This document shows positions 7,740-15,182 of a stretch of 59,550 bases of DNA, piece by piece; within the stretch, counting starts at the first letter, position 1, and each line of letters starts with the position of its first letter. Under the pieces are notes generated by a model that worked only from the letters and a program-made list of their open reading frames with translations, made no database searches and was not told the DNA's origin. The position numbers were made by a program, and so were the translations under genes. Source of the stretch: JBBQBQ01 sp038317685 (GTDB lineage Bacteria > Desulfobacterota > Desulfuromonadia > Desulfuromonadales > DDH964); contig JBBQBQ010000001.1 in the NCBI GenBank assembly GCA_038317685.1, positions 1 to 59,550 on the forward strand. The letters are read 5' to 3'.

Positions 7740-9044
7740 TTAGGCGAGGTCCTTGACGGCCTGGAAGATGATGTCGAAGAGCTCCTGGATATTCTCTTCG
7801 GCGATGCAGGAGAAGGCGATGCGCAGGTCGGTCTTGGTGGTGGAGATGGTGCCGACCCCGTATTTGTCGAGAAGATGGATGCGCAGTTTCTCGGCATCGA
7901 CCGTCTTCAGCTTCAGGCACATGAAGTAGCCGGAGTTGAAGGGATAGTAGGTCCAGGCGCTGTCGAATTTGCTGTCGTTGAGGACCGCCTTGGTCTTGAG
8001 GGCGCGCCCCTTCATGACCTGAAGCTTCTCTTCCTTCTGGGGCAGGAACTGCGGGGAGCGCAGCGCCTCGATGACGAAGGTCTGGGACGGGTGGGGACAG
8101 TTGGAGATCTTGGCGCGGATGATCCCCATGGTCTTCTTCTCCAGGACGTTCATCACCGGGGCGTTCTCCTGCTGGCCGCCATCGGCGAAGGTGATGAAAC
8201 CGGTGCGAAAACCCCAGACGAACTCTTCCTTGGTCGCTCCGTCGAGTTTGATGGCGAGGATGCGCGGGTGAAGGTTGGCGAGCTTGCCGAAGAGCGACTC
8301 CTTCATGCTGTCTTCGTAGAAGAGGCCGAAGTAGGCGTCGTCGGTGACGGCGACGATGTTGCAGCCGCTCTGCGCCACTTCGAGGATCGCCGCCACCAGG
8401 GCATCCCCTTCCGCGACGGTCGGGGTGTAGCCGCTCGGATTGTTCGGGAAGTTGAGCAGGACAACCGCCTTCCCTTTCTCCGCAGCGGTCGCCTTGAGGA
8501 GGGCTTTGAAGGCGTCGACGTCGTAGCCGCCGGCGGCGGTGAAGGTCGGGTGTTTCTTGACGATGCCGCCGTTGCAGGTGCCGAAGGTCAGGTTGTAGTT
8601 CCCCCACAGCATGTCAGGGAGGACCACGTGGTCACCGGCGCCGACGAACAGGTCGCCAACGATCGACAGACCGTGGGTCAGGGCGTTGGTGACGACCGGG
8701 TTGGAGAAGTGTTTGCCTTGCATGGTCGGGTTCTCCCGAACCATCTTTTCCCGCCACAGGCTGCGCAACTCCGGCTTGCCGGCCGGGGGAGCGTAGGGGT
8801 AGATGTCCTTGGGATCGAAGGCGGAGAGTTTATCCTGAATGCATTGCAGGAACATCGGCCCGCCCTTTTCGGTGGCGATGCCGATGGTCGCGTTGAACTT
8901 GTGGGCCTTATCCTTGGCCTCGGCCGACTGGGTCAGAATCCCCTTGGGGAAGAAGAGGTTCTTGCCGAGATCCGACAGCATCTCCAGAACGTGCGGGCTG
9001 TGCTGGGAAAGTTGATCGTTGAGTTCTTGAGCCAGTGGGTTCAT
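7740..9044 (-). CDS. Class I/II PLP-dependent aminotransferase
   Basis: 434 residues from ATG at 9044, chosen over longer frames because GGAGG lies just upstream and the promoter lies further up. It has the fold-type I aminotransferase plan: NFPNNPSGYTPT, matching the family NxPxNPTG motif, the AVTDDAYFGLFYED segment with the cofactor-binding Asp and Tyr, and KLDGATKEEFVWGFRTGF, where KEEFVWGFR fits the PLP-binding Lys and the downstream Arg. The enzyme would transfer amino groups between an amino acid and a 2-oxo acid in the cytoplasm. Substrate is not evident. It is transcribed from a good sigma70-type promoter just downstream of the inserted prophage. Confidence 0.88.
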   Translation of the reverse strand: MNPLAQELNDQLSQHSPHVLEMLSDLGKNLFFPKGILTQSAEAKDKAHKFNATIGIATEKGGPMFLQCIQDKLSAFDPKDIYPYAPPAGKPELRSLWREKMVRENPTMQGKHFSNPVVTNALTHGLSIVGDLFVGAGDHVVLPDMLWGNYNLTFGTCNGGIVKKHPTFTAAGGYDVDAFKALLKATAAEKGKAVVLLNFPNNPSGYTPTVAEGDALVAAILEVAQSGCNIVAVTDDAYFGLFYEDSMKESLFGKLANLHPRILAIKLDGATKEEFVWGFRTGFITFADGGQQENAPVMNVLEKKTMGIIRAKISNCPHPSQTFVIEALRSPQFLPQKEEKLQVMKGRALKTKAVLNDSKFDSAWTYYPFNSGYFMCLKLKTVDAEKLRIHLLDKYGVGTISTTKTDLRIAFSCIAEENIQELFDIIFQAVKDLA

Positions 9045-9104
9045 GCGGTCCTCCGGACGAAGTATTAGAATGTCGGTCGGCACAAAACCCGCCGCCGGTT
9101 GGCT

Positions 9105-9133
9105 ATTTAAACAGGGTGTCGGGCACCTGTCAA
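9105..9133 (-). promoter_or_regulatory. Sigma70-type promoter of the aminotransferase gene
   Basis: On the minus strand a perfect -35 box TTGACA (9133-9128) is separated by 17 bases from TTAAAT (9110-9105). The spacer contains a GGTGCCCGACACC-like inverted repeat that could be an operator. The prophage ends 14 bp upstream of the -35 box, so the core promoter is intact but any upstream activator site has been moved 42.8 kb away. Confidence 0.8.
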
Positions 9134-9141
9134 CGGGAATC

Positions 9142-9147
9142 ACACGG
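9142..9147. repeat. Target-site duplication, right copy (ACACGG)
   Basis: ACACGG directly precedes the TG at 9148 and is found again directly after the CA at the other end of the prophage. Mu-type transposition makes 5- to 6-bp duplications, so this marks the insertion point. Confidence 0.8.
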
Positions 9148-9158
9148 TGAAGCCGCGC

Positions 9159-9192
9159 GCGAAAACTCATGCCAAAAAATTGCGAAAACTCA
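9159..9192. repeat. Putative transposase-binding repeats at the right end
   Basis: GCGAAAACTCA occurs twice, at 9159-9169 and 9182-9192, so the sites recur every 23 bp starting from the end. In Mu the transposase sites in the ends contain a CGAAA core with similar spacing. A matching GCGAAAACT lies inverted in the left end. Confidence 0.7.
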
Positions 9193-9239
9193 CCGCGCAA
9201 AATGCTTTGACGTGGTCAAAATTACTTTTATGACAGACC

Positions 9240-10004
9240 TTACCAGCTTCGGATAATTAATTCTCGCCTGGCATTCCCCCTCCCCGCACCGCCCACCGTA
9301 TAGTCGATTTCAACGGTTTGCATCTCCAGCCCCTGAAACACCCTGCGGATGTCCGGATGGTCGTTGATGCTGAGCAGCGCCTTCCCCCGCATCGATCTCA
9401 TTGCCTTGGCCAGGGAATCATATTGGTCGAAGGGGAAGTCGACTCCGTATCCTTCGGTTTGCCAATAAGGCGGGTCCAGGTAGAAGAACGTCCCCTCTCG
9501 ATCATACTTGGTCAGGCACGTTTGCCAATCGAGATGTTCGATCGTCACTCGGGACAACCTCAGATGCGCCTGGCTCAGATCCTCCTCGATCCTCATCAAG
9601 TTGAGCTTTGGGGGAGTGACCGCCGAGGTCCCGAACACTCTCCCCTGGACCTTCCCACCGAACCCAAGTTTTTGCAGGTAGTAGAACCTGGCTGCCCGCT
9701 GGATGTCGGTTTGGATCTCTCCGGGGGTCATCTTGGCCCACTGGTAGATCTGTCGGGAAACGAGTGCCCACTTGAATTGCCGGCAAAACTCCTCGAGGTG
9801 ATGTTGCACAACCCGGTAGAGATTGACCAGCTCGCCGTTGACGTCATTGACGACCTCGGCCTTGCTTGGCTCCTTGAGAAAAAACAAGGCCGCCGCGCCG
9901 CAGAACGGCTCCACATAGCAGAGATGTTCAGGAAATTGGGGGAGGAGAATCTTGGCGAGACGGCGCTTGCCGCCGATCCACGGGATAATCGGTTTTCCGG
10001 GCAT
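9240..10004 (-). CDS. DNA adenine methylase (D12/Dam type), right-end modification gene
   Basis: 254 residues from ATG at 10004 (AGGAGG upstream). It has the D12-class plan: PIIPWIGGKRRLAKILLPQFP near the start, CYVEPFCGAAALFF for S-adenosylmethionine binding, NDVNGELVNLYRVV, and the catalytic DPPYW at about residue 185. It would methylate the N6 of adenine in DNA. It is the last gene of the late region, the place where Mu carries its mom DNA-modification gene, so it probably protects progeny DNA from host restriction. It is not similar in detail to the second methylase of the prophage at 51.0-51.9 kb. Confidence 0.9.
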   Translation of the reverse strand: MPGKPIIPWIGGKRRLAKILLPQFPEHLCYVEPFCGAAALFFLKEPSKAEVVNDVNGELVNLYRVVQHHLEEFCRQFKWALVSRQIYQWAKMTPGEIQTDIQRAARFYYLQKLGFGGKVQGRVFGTSAVTPPKLNLMRIEEDLSQAHLRLSRVTIEHLDWQTCLTKYDREGTFFYLDPPYWQTEGYGVDFPFDQYDSLAKAMRSMRGKALLSINDHPDIRRVFQGLEMQTVEIDYTVGGAGRGNARRELIIRSW

Positions 10005-10107
10005 CGTGAGCCTCCTTGTCAAAACAGTTTTGACTTGATAGGCTTCCCCTGCCGCGTACGTGGCGGGGGGGCCTTGGCTGGCTCACAGGCGTGTTCTGTG
10101 ACTCGGT

Positions 10108-10138
10108 GGCCGGGAGGTGTTACAGCACCGTCCCGGCC
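10108..10138 (-). terminator. Hairpin between fibre-associated gene and methylase gene
   Basis: GGCCGGGAGGTG and CACC-G-TCCCGGCC pair with one bulged base around a 6-base loop. No clear U-run follows. It could weaken read-through into the methylase gene, which would delay or reduce its expression. Confidence 0.45.
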
Positions 10139-10159
10139 GCCCCCTTTCTGATTTGCGTC

Positions 10160-10693
10160 CTACAAATCCTTGAGATTGACCACCGTCCCCGCACGGCCGA
10201 CCGTCGAAAAAATCCACCCTTCGCCCGCCAGGGTCACTTTGAACTCGCCGGCATCTGCCGGCAGAAGCATTTCCGCGTAGCCCGTAGCATCTGTTTCGAG
10301 CGTCAGCCTGCCCGCCACCATCGCGTCGCCGGCGGCCACTTGGCCACCGGCCGGCTCCGCCACCACCTTCACCCCCTGCAGCACCCCAAGCCCCGCATCG
10401 ACGGTGCGGACGAAAACCTTCCATGCCCCCGGGTCCTCGGAGCGACCGGGGAGGCTGACCGAGTCGCTCCAAAGGACGTTGCCGTCGCCCAGGTCGAGGC
10501 CGAAGGCCAGCCAATGGGCCTTGGTTGCGTCGGCCGCGGGGACGGTAAGGACCAGCTTGCCGGTGTCCGGGTCCGCCGGGAGATCCGCGATATCCACGTC
10601 GGTGCCGACCTGGGCACGATCAGCTTCGGTGGTCCCTTCGTAGAGCCGGGCCAGACGCGGGGCCCCCGGGTCGATAAACACGAAACTAGCCAT
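10160..10693 (-). CDS. Phage structural protein, probably fibre-associated
   Basis: 177 residues from ATG at 10693. The start MASFVFIDPGAPRLARLY resembles the start of the preceding small protein. The rest is acidic and beta-rich, ending in a carboxypeptidase-regulatory or Ig-like run (GRLTLETDATGYAEMLLPADAGEFKVTLAGEGW). No enzyme motif is visible. It overlaps the preceding gene by 8 bases and follows the second fibre gene set, so a role as a fibre tip or accessory virion protein is inferred. No family recognised with certainty. Confidence 0.65.
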   Translation of the reverse strand: MASFVFIDPGAPRLARLYEGTTEADRAQVGTDVDIADLPADPDTGKLVLTVPAADATKAHWLAFGLDLGDGNVLWSDSVSLPGRSEDPGAWKVFVRTVDAGLGVLQGVKVVAEPAGGQVAAGDAMVAGRLTLETDATGYAEMLLPADAGEFKVTLAGEGWIFSTVGRAGTVVNLKDL

Positions 10694-10880
10694 GGGCGAA
10701 CCCTCCGGGAGGGGTAACGGTGAAATGGGCGAACCCGGAAGGCCGCTGCGGGCGGTCCGGGAGTTTGATCCCCTCGCCGGGGACCAACTCCCCGGTTTGT
10801 CGGCCCTGGTCGAAAATAACCCCGGCGAGGACATCGGCAACGGCAGGGAAATCCGGGTCGATAAAAATCAGGGCCGGCAT
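10686..10880 (-). CDS. Small phage protein, 64 residues
   Basis: Begins MPALIFIDPDFPAVADVL, sharing the xFIDPxxP opening of the next gene, and ends with a Pro/Gly-rich tail. ATG at 10880 follows GGGAG. Its end overlaps the next gene by 8 bases, which indicates translational coupling. Function unknown; position suggests a fibre or decoration accessory. Confidence 0.6.
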   Translation of the reverse strand: MPALIFIDPDFPAVADVLAGVIFDQGRQTGELVPGEGIKLPDRPQRPSGFAHFTVTPPGGFAHG

Positions 10881-10892
10881 GGGTGACTCCCG

Positions 10893-11351
10893 TTAATCGA
10901 CCTGGATAGCATCATCCGGAACGCCGAAGGTCATTGCGGCCCCGATTGATCCTTGATTGACACTAACGGCACAAATGGCAACGATTCGGTTACCGTCGGT
11001 CGTGTCGTAGATGACCGCCCCATAGTCACCAACGGGGATGGCCCCCGCATCGGTGACGATGTCGTCAAAGGTCAGGTTGTAGCCATTAGCACCATCGCTG
11101 GCGACGGCCGGGTTGAGGGTGCTGAGTTCGTACCCGCCGATGGTGTAGCCGGAAGCGGCTCCCGAATCGGCATAGCCCAACTCATCGGCCACCAGGGCCG
11201 TGTAAGTCTGAGGGGTGCCATCGGAAGCGTTGGCGTTGAGGTTGGTGGTGATGGAGAAGATAGCCACCATCAGGTCAGCGGCCCGCGCAACGATACTGTC
11301 GAGCCATGCTTTTTTTGCAAATCGGGTGACACCAGCGGTTCCATTAAACAT
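10893..11351 (-). CDS. Phage tail-fibre-region structural protein
   Basis: 152 residues, acidic, rich in Ala, Gly, Thr and Asp, predicted mostly beta (YTALVADELGYADSGAASG, YELSTLNPAVASDG). The start ATG at 11351 follows a strong AAAGGAG. There is no signal peptide or membrane segment. It sits among genes downstream of the repeat-bearing fibre, so a virion-surface or fibre-cap role is likely. No family recognised. Confidence 0.65.
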   Translation of the reverse strand: MFNGTAGVTRFAKKAWLDSIVARAADLMVAIFSITTNLNANASDGTPQTYTALVADELGYADSGAASGYTIGGYELSTLNPAVASDGANGYNLTFDDIVTDAGAIPVGDYGAVIYDTTDGNRIVAICAVSVNQGSIGAAMTFGVPDDAIQVD

Positions 11352-11363
11352 GATTTTTCTCCT

Positions 11364-11468
11364 TTAGTTAGTGTTGATGGTGAACACCAGAGGGACTCCT
11401 CCGGCTCCAATGAGTGAAGAGTTATTCCCGTTTGCCAACATGAACCAAGCCGTATAGGCGAATGACAT
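11364..11468 (-). CDS. Very small phage protein, 34 residues
   Basis: Reads MSFAYTAWFMLANGNNSS then LIGAGGVPLVFTINTN, with GGGAG just before the ATG at 11468 and the next gene's ribosome site right after its stop. It fills the gap between two structural genes exactly, which favours it being real. It is mildly hydrophobic. Function unknown. Confidence 0.45.
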   Translation of the reverse strand: MSFAYTAWFMLANGNNSSLIGAGGVPLVFTINTN

Positions 11469-11477
11469 GCTCCCTCT

Positions 11478-13214
11478 TTAATCCGCATAAGTTGTGAATT
11501 TTACATCATCGACGATAATATTTACACCCGCATCAAAAAAGTTTGGACCAGTTCTCCCAGCTAAACCTAACTTACAACCCGTATTGGCTGAACAATAATC
11601 AGATTCTTCTGAGTTGACAGCGACTTGCGAATGCACCAAAACCTCGTCAATCCACAGTTCCATAGTTCCACGATTCCAACGAAGCTCCACAAGGTAGATT
11701 TTATCGAGACTGATAGGGTAAGTCACGAATTTGGAGACATCCCCTGCCGAATCTCGTACTTTTCCAACAATCACAGGGTTTGCGGTGTAGGAATATGCAC
11801 CGTTCCAATTGATTTGCTGGTCAAGCACCAAATAAAAGGGACCAGCGAAAGTATTTGATACGCCTGTTTCATAAGACGAAATCAGGAAGGTCCGGTAGCT
11901 AGACCCAGTCCACCCAGCGGGAAGCACGCGGTAAAGGGCTTTTAGAGCGATCTTGACTCCCCAATGAGGGTAGGTATGTAAGCCTAGATTAACAGCAGAT
12001 CCGCTCAAGTATTTACTATCGGCATTAGCAAAGGACCTTGCCTTACCATCAACAAGCCCTGCGACAACCGAACAAGTTCCACCCGAAAAGGCCAGTTTAG
12101 GCCCAAATCCGATCGTATCGACCAATGGATCGGGTGCAGTTGCCTCGTCCATTTTGTAATGGGCGATGACGGTTTCAACAACTCCAGTGATTGTCCCGGT
12201 GCTAACGGTCATGCCAATCCCAGCCAATGCCGCCAATCCCAACGCCAGGACATTACCAGTAAATTCACCCGTGCCCGTATTCATTCCCACACCGGTCAAC
12301 AGACCGGTCCCTGGAATGGTTCCGACGCCGGTGAAGACCCCCGCCCCCATGCTCATGCCTACGCCGAGGAGAGTTGTCTGCCCGGTGGTATTCCCAACTC
12401 CAGTGATTGTCCCGGTGCTAACGGTCATGCCAATCCCAGCCAATGCCGCCAATCCCAACGCCAGGCCATTACCAGTAAATTCACCCGTGCCCGTATTCAT
12501 TCCCACACCGGTCAACAGACCGGTCCCTGGAATGGTTCCGACGCCGGTGAAGACCCCCGCCCCCATGCTCATGCCTACACCAATTAAGGCACTGAGTCCT
12601 TCAGCAATGCCAACACCGAGAATGCTTCCGGAGCCAAAAGTAGCGGCCACTCCAAGCAGAGCGCCGATGCCAGGGATAGCCCCGGACTGCGCGGAAACAC
12701 CAATAAAGGCCCAGTAGGTGCCTGGGGTTTTAGCAGCGTTCCAAGCCGCGAAATCGAGGAGGGGGGGCGATGTTGCCCCGATGTAGACGCCCAGCAAACC
12801 CCACAAATTGCCCTCGGGTTGAAGCGCGGTGTCGGCCCGCCCCCCTTGCGCCAATGTCGCCGCGGCGACTTGACTTGGGGTAATGCCAGTGAGCTGGGAG
12901 CCGTCCCCATCGGGTTGAAGGGCTGAATCGGCCCGGGACCCTTGGGCGGGGGTGGCTGCCGGCTGGTTGACGCCAACGGCGAGGAACAGACTCGCGCCGG
13001 ACCAGTAGACATCGACCGGAACGCCCGCCGGCGGCGTGAACCCCCAGGCGTCCGTTCCCCCCGCATCGGCAACCGTGAACGGGTTGGGGAGGGCGGCGCC
13101 GACCAGGTCGGTCAGGTCGGCAACGAGGTCCGTTGTCCCGGCGGCATAGACCCGGATGGTGTCCGACGCCTGCGGAGCGGCGGTCAAGCGGCGGAATTGG
13201 AAAAGATCACTCAT
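11478..13214 (-). CDS. Second tail fibre protein with glycine-rich repeats and lectin-like end
   Basis: 578 residues. Residues 1 to about 130 look like a fibre base (PFTVADAGGTDAWGF then VPVDVYWSG, as in phage fibre N-termini). Residues of about 175 to 345 are a chain of degenerate 12-residue units with the pattern GVGMxxGxGxFTG or GIGxxxxxGxLxG, likely to form a regular beta structure. Within it a 72-codon block is duplicated almost exactly. The last 230 residues (HYKMDEATAPDPLVDTIG to NIIVDDVKFTTYAD) resemble a concanavalin/LamG-type sugar-binding domain. It would be a receptor-binding fibre. It lies after the lysis genes, apart from the first fibre gene. Confidence 0.82.
   Translation of the reverse strand: MSDLFQFRRLTAAPQASDTIRVYAAGTTDLVADLTDLVGAALPNPFTVADAGGTDAWGFTPPAGVPVDVYWSGASLFLAVGVNQPAATPAQGSRADSALQPDGDGSQLTGITPSQVAAATLAQGGRADTALQPEGNLWGLLGVYIGATSPPLLDFAAWNAAKTPGTYWAFIGVSAQSGAIPGIGALLGVAATFGSGSILGVGIAEGLSALIGVGMSMGAGVFTGVGTIPGTGLLTGVGMNTGTGEFTGNGLALGLAALAGIGMTVSTGTITGVGNTTGQTTLLGVGMSMGAGVFTGVGTIPGTGLLTGVGMNTGTGEFTGNVLALGLAALAGIGMTVSTGTITGVVETVIAHYKMDEATAPDPLVDTIGFGPKLAFSGGTCSVVAGLVDGKARSFANADSKYLSGSAVNLGLHTYPHWGVKIALKALYRVLPAGWTGSSYRTFLISSYETGVSNTFAGPFYLVLDQQINWNGAYSYTANPVIVGKVRDSAGDVSKFVTYPISLDKIYLVELRWNRGTMELWIDEVLVHSQVAVNSEESDYCSANTGCKLGLAGRTGPNFFDAGVNIIVDDVKFTTYAD
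12180..12578 (-). repeat. 216-bp tandem duplication inside the fibre gene
   Basis: Bases 12180-12362 recur at 12396-12578, offset by 216 bases (72 codons), with one difference seen by eye (gACATT versus gCCATT). The frame is kept. Near-identity implies recent duplication or gene conversion, and length variation is expected between relatives. Confidence 0.95.
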
Positions 13215-13808
13215 TTACCACCTCAAACTCACATCGATCATGGCCTTCGCTTCCGGCCGCGTGTTTGCCTCGCCATAAACCCCGATGAACACATTGCCCA
13301 CCCGCGCCAGATCCCTCCGGGCATAGAGGTCGATCCGCTGCCCGCCGGCGGTCGATAGGCCGTAGCGCATCCCGACCTCCGTCGCCACCTCCAGCGCGAG
13401 AAACGGCCGCGGCGTCTCCCGCACCAGCGTTTCGGTGCGGCCGGTGCGGGTGTCGATCAGCGTGATCGACGTCGCCCCGCCGCGAGTGGGAGGGATGTCG
13501 ATCGCCGACACCACCTCTTTTCCCGGGTCGTCCACCACCATCTGGGGGAGCCGCAGCTTTTTTTTGGCGACCGCCTTCGGGATCACCTGGATCGAGGCGA
13601 CGGGGACCGCCACCATCGGCACCTCCCCGACCTGCTTACTGATCTTCGCCGGAGCGAACACGGCCGTGGAAATGGCCGGCGCCGGTCGGTACCAGCACCA
13701 CAGCACATACAGGGTGGCGAGGACGACCGCAATAGTCGTGGCCGCCCGGACCGCGCTACCAAAAGCGGAAGCGATCGCCGTCGCCGCCAAGTCGGAAAAA
13801 TTGGCCAT
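13215..13808 (-). CDS. Membrane-anchored phage protein, possible spanin-like or tail accessory
   Basis: 197 residues from ATG at 13808 (AGG upstream). Residues of about 21 to 42 form one membrane segment (ATTIAVVLATLYVLWCWY), followed by a large external part: PMVAVPVASIQVIPKAVAKKK, then a beta-rich region ending GVYGEANTRPEAKAMIDVSLRW. Its first 53 bases overlap the end of the lytic transglycosylase gene in another frame, an arrangement also seen in Rz/spanin genes, but size and C-terminus do not match a typical spanin. Function unknown. Confidence 0.6.
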   Translation of the reverse strand: MANFSDLAATAIASAFGSAVRAATTIAVVLATLYVLWCWYRPAPAISTAVFAPAKISKQVGEVPMVAVPVASIQVIPKAVAKKKLRLPQMVVDDPGKEVVSAIDIPPTRGGATSITLIDTRTGRTETLVRETPRPFLALEVATEVGMRYGLSTAGGQRIDLYARRDLARVGNVFIGVYGEANTRPEAKAMIDVSLRW

Positions 13809-14361
13809 AGCGGTACACCTTTCGGCTGTAGTCGTAGTTGATGGAGCAGGCAGACTCACGGCTGCCATCGGCATAGACGACGATCTTGCGGCGGCATTGA
13901 TCCTTCGCCGCCTGCCAGTCGCACACCCCAGCTATTCCGATTTCCCGCAGTACCAGCCCCCCTCCGTTGTAGATCTGGAAGGCTACCCACAGCCTGGCGG
14001 CCTCGGCTTTCGATGCTTGTCTCCAGGCATCGTGATTGATAAAGGCCTGCGCCCGCAGGTGGTTGCGGGTGGTCCGGATCTCCGAGATATCGGCGCGGTC
14101 GAGCGCCGGCCGCCACCAGCGATAGGTAATCTGCGCCGGCCCCTCACTGCCGACACCGTCGCGGCTGAGGACATCCCGACATCCCGATTCGGCCTGTAAC
14201 TGCCCCACCGCGTACCACCACGGGTAGTCCAAGCCAAACGCGGCGAAGTGTGCGCGGCGCGTCTCCTGTGCGTACCCTCGACAGCGGTCCACCGCCCCGG
14301 CCCAGGCGGTGGTCACCATCAGGAGCAGCGCGATCGCGCTACCCGCCAGTCGAGTAGCCAT
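13756..14361 (-). CDS. Secreted lytic transglycosylase (phage endolysin candidate)
   Basis: 201 residues. Residues 1 to 21 look like a Sec signal (AGSAIALLLMVTTAWA). Then come features of an SLT-type muramidase: WWYAVGQLQAESGCRDVLSRDG with the catalytic Glu in QAESGC, GPAQITYRWW, and later VAFQIYNGGG. The enzyme would cut the glycan chain of peptidoglycan in the periplasm at the end of infection. Export by Sec fits with a pinholin or holin that only controls timing. It overlaps the holin gene by 23 bases. Four Cys residues could form disulfides in the periplasm. Confidence 0.8.
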   Translation of the reverse strand: MATRLAGSAIALLLMVTTAWAGAVDRCRGYAQETRRAHFAAFGLDYPWWYAVGQLQAESGCRDVLSRDGVGSEGPAQITYRWWRPALDRADISEIRTTRNHLRAQAFINHDAWRQASKAEAARLWVAFQIYNGGGLVLREIGIAGVCDWQAAKDQCRRKIVVYADGSRESACSINYDYSRKVYRYGQFFRLGGDGDRFRFW

Positions 14362-14632
14362 AGATCATCACCACGTAGAGGGCGATCCTAACCGCCTTGA
14401 CCGCGGTTTGCCCCTCGGCCTCCCAATCGACCTTCGGGAACGCGAGCTTGCCGGTCAAATGGGCATGGACAAACCCCATGGCCACCATCAGTATTTTGAG
14501 GCAGATCAGCCCCAGGGGCGCCGGCAGGAACGCGGCGCCGCCGGCCAGGAAAATTGCGACGACGGCGATGGTCAAAACAGTATCCAGGCCGATGCGCTGA
14601 GCCTGCTGCCGAAGGGTTGCGAAATCGATCAC
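14339..14632 (-). CDS. Holin-like membrane protein
   Basis: 97 residues, starting at GTG 14632 (AAAGGAA upstream). Two to three hydrophobic helices: TVLTIAVVAIFLAGGAAFL, LGLICLKILMVAMGFVHAHL, and near the end AVRIALYVVMIYGYSTG. Small size, multiple membrane spans and direct overlap with the transglycosylase gene support a holin that triggers lysis by permeabilising the inner membrane. No named holin family is recognised. Confidence 0.7.
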   Translation of the reverse strand: MIDFATLRQQAQRIGLDTVLTIAVVAIFLAGGAAFLPAPLGLICLKILMVAMGFVHAHLTGKLAFPKVDWEAEGQTAVKAVRIALYVVMIYGYSTGG

Positions 14633-14651
14633 GGCGAGATTCCTTTCTTGG

Positions 14652-15182
14652 TTACCAATTGATGGCGGCGAGTTGTTTCATGGTCGATTCCGGGTCGGCG
14701 GCGACGGTCCATAAGCTCACAAGGAGCGCCTGCTGCGCCCCGAGAATCTCCCCGCTGGCACTTTCAAAGATTGCGACGTTTTCCATGACTTTCCCGACGA
14801 TCTCTTCCACGGTAATTTCCCGGCCCCCCGCGATGGCCGAGAGCATCGGCGTTGCCGCCTGCGGGTCGGCCAGCCAGGCCCTGGCTTCGCGCTGCTGTGT
14901 CGCCCAGGTCTCCCGCTCCGGGGGCGAGTAGCTGCCGGCCAGGGCTTCCAGCCGGCGGGCGCCCTCGGAGCGGATGGCGGCCTCGGCGGCGACGAAGTCG
15001 GGCGGGTCGACGGCGCCGGAGGGAACGATGGCCCACCCCACCCCGCGCCAGACGGCTTCGGACCCTGCCGGGATCTCGGGCGGGGGAGTCAGCACGGATT
15101 GTTTCGGGCGCCAGGCGCGGGGGCCGATGTCCACGGAGGCGTAGTAGCGGTAACGGTCGTCGAAAAGGTAAATGGTTCTCAT
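14652..15182 (-). CDS. Tail fibre assembly chaperone-like protein
   Basis: 176 residues. It opens MRTIYLFDDRYRYY and PPPEIPAGSEAVW, has a helical middle (RETWATQQREARAWLADP) and a C-terminal TPMLSAIAGGREITVEEIVGKV segment, as in fibre-assembly proteins of Mu and P2 type and DUF4376-like proteins. It would help fold or trimerise the adjoining fibre and not stay in the virion. Its ATG overlaps the fibre stop by 4 bases (ATGA), which ties its translation to the fibre. Confidence 0.75.
   Translation of the reverse strand: MRTIYLFDDRYRYYASVDIGPRAWRPKQSVLTPPPEIPAGSEAVWRGVGWAIVPSGAVDPPDFVAAEAAIRSEGARRLEALAGSYSPPERETWATQQREARAWLADPQAATPMLSAIAGGREITVEEIVGKVMENVAIFESASGEILGAQQALLVSLWTVAADPESTMKQLAAINW

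Noticed and set aside
9240..10004. Mu mom homologue
   Set aside because: The protein is a D12 adenine methylase with DPPY, not a Mom-type acetyltransferase-fold enzyme; only the position is alike.
12180..12578. CRISPR-like repeats
   Set aside because: Only two long copies, in frame inside a fibre gene, with no spacer pattern or cas genes.
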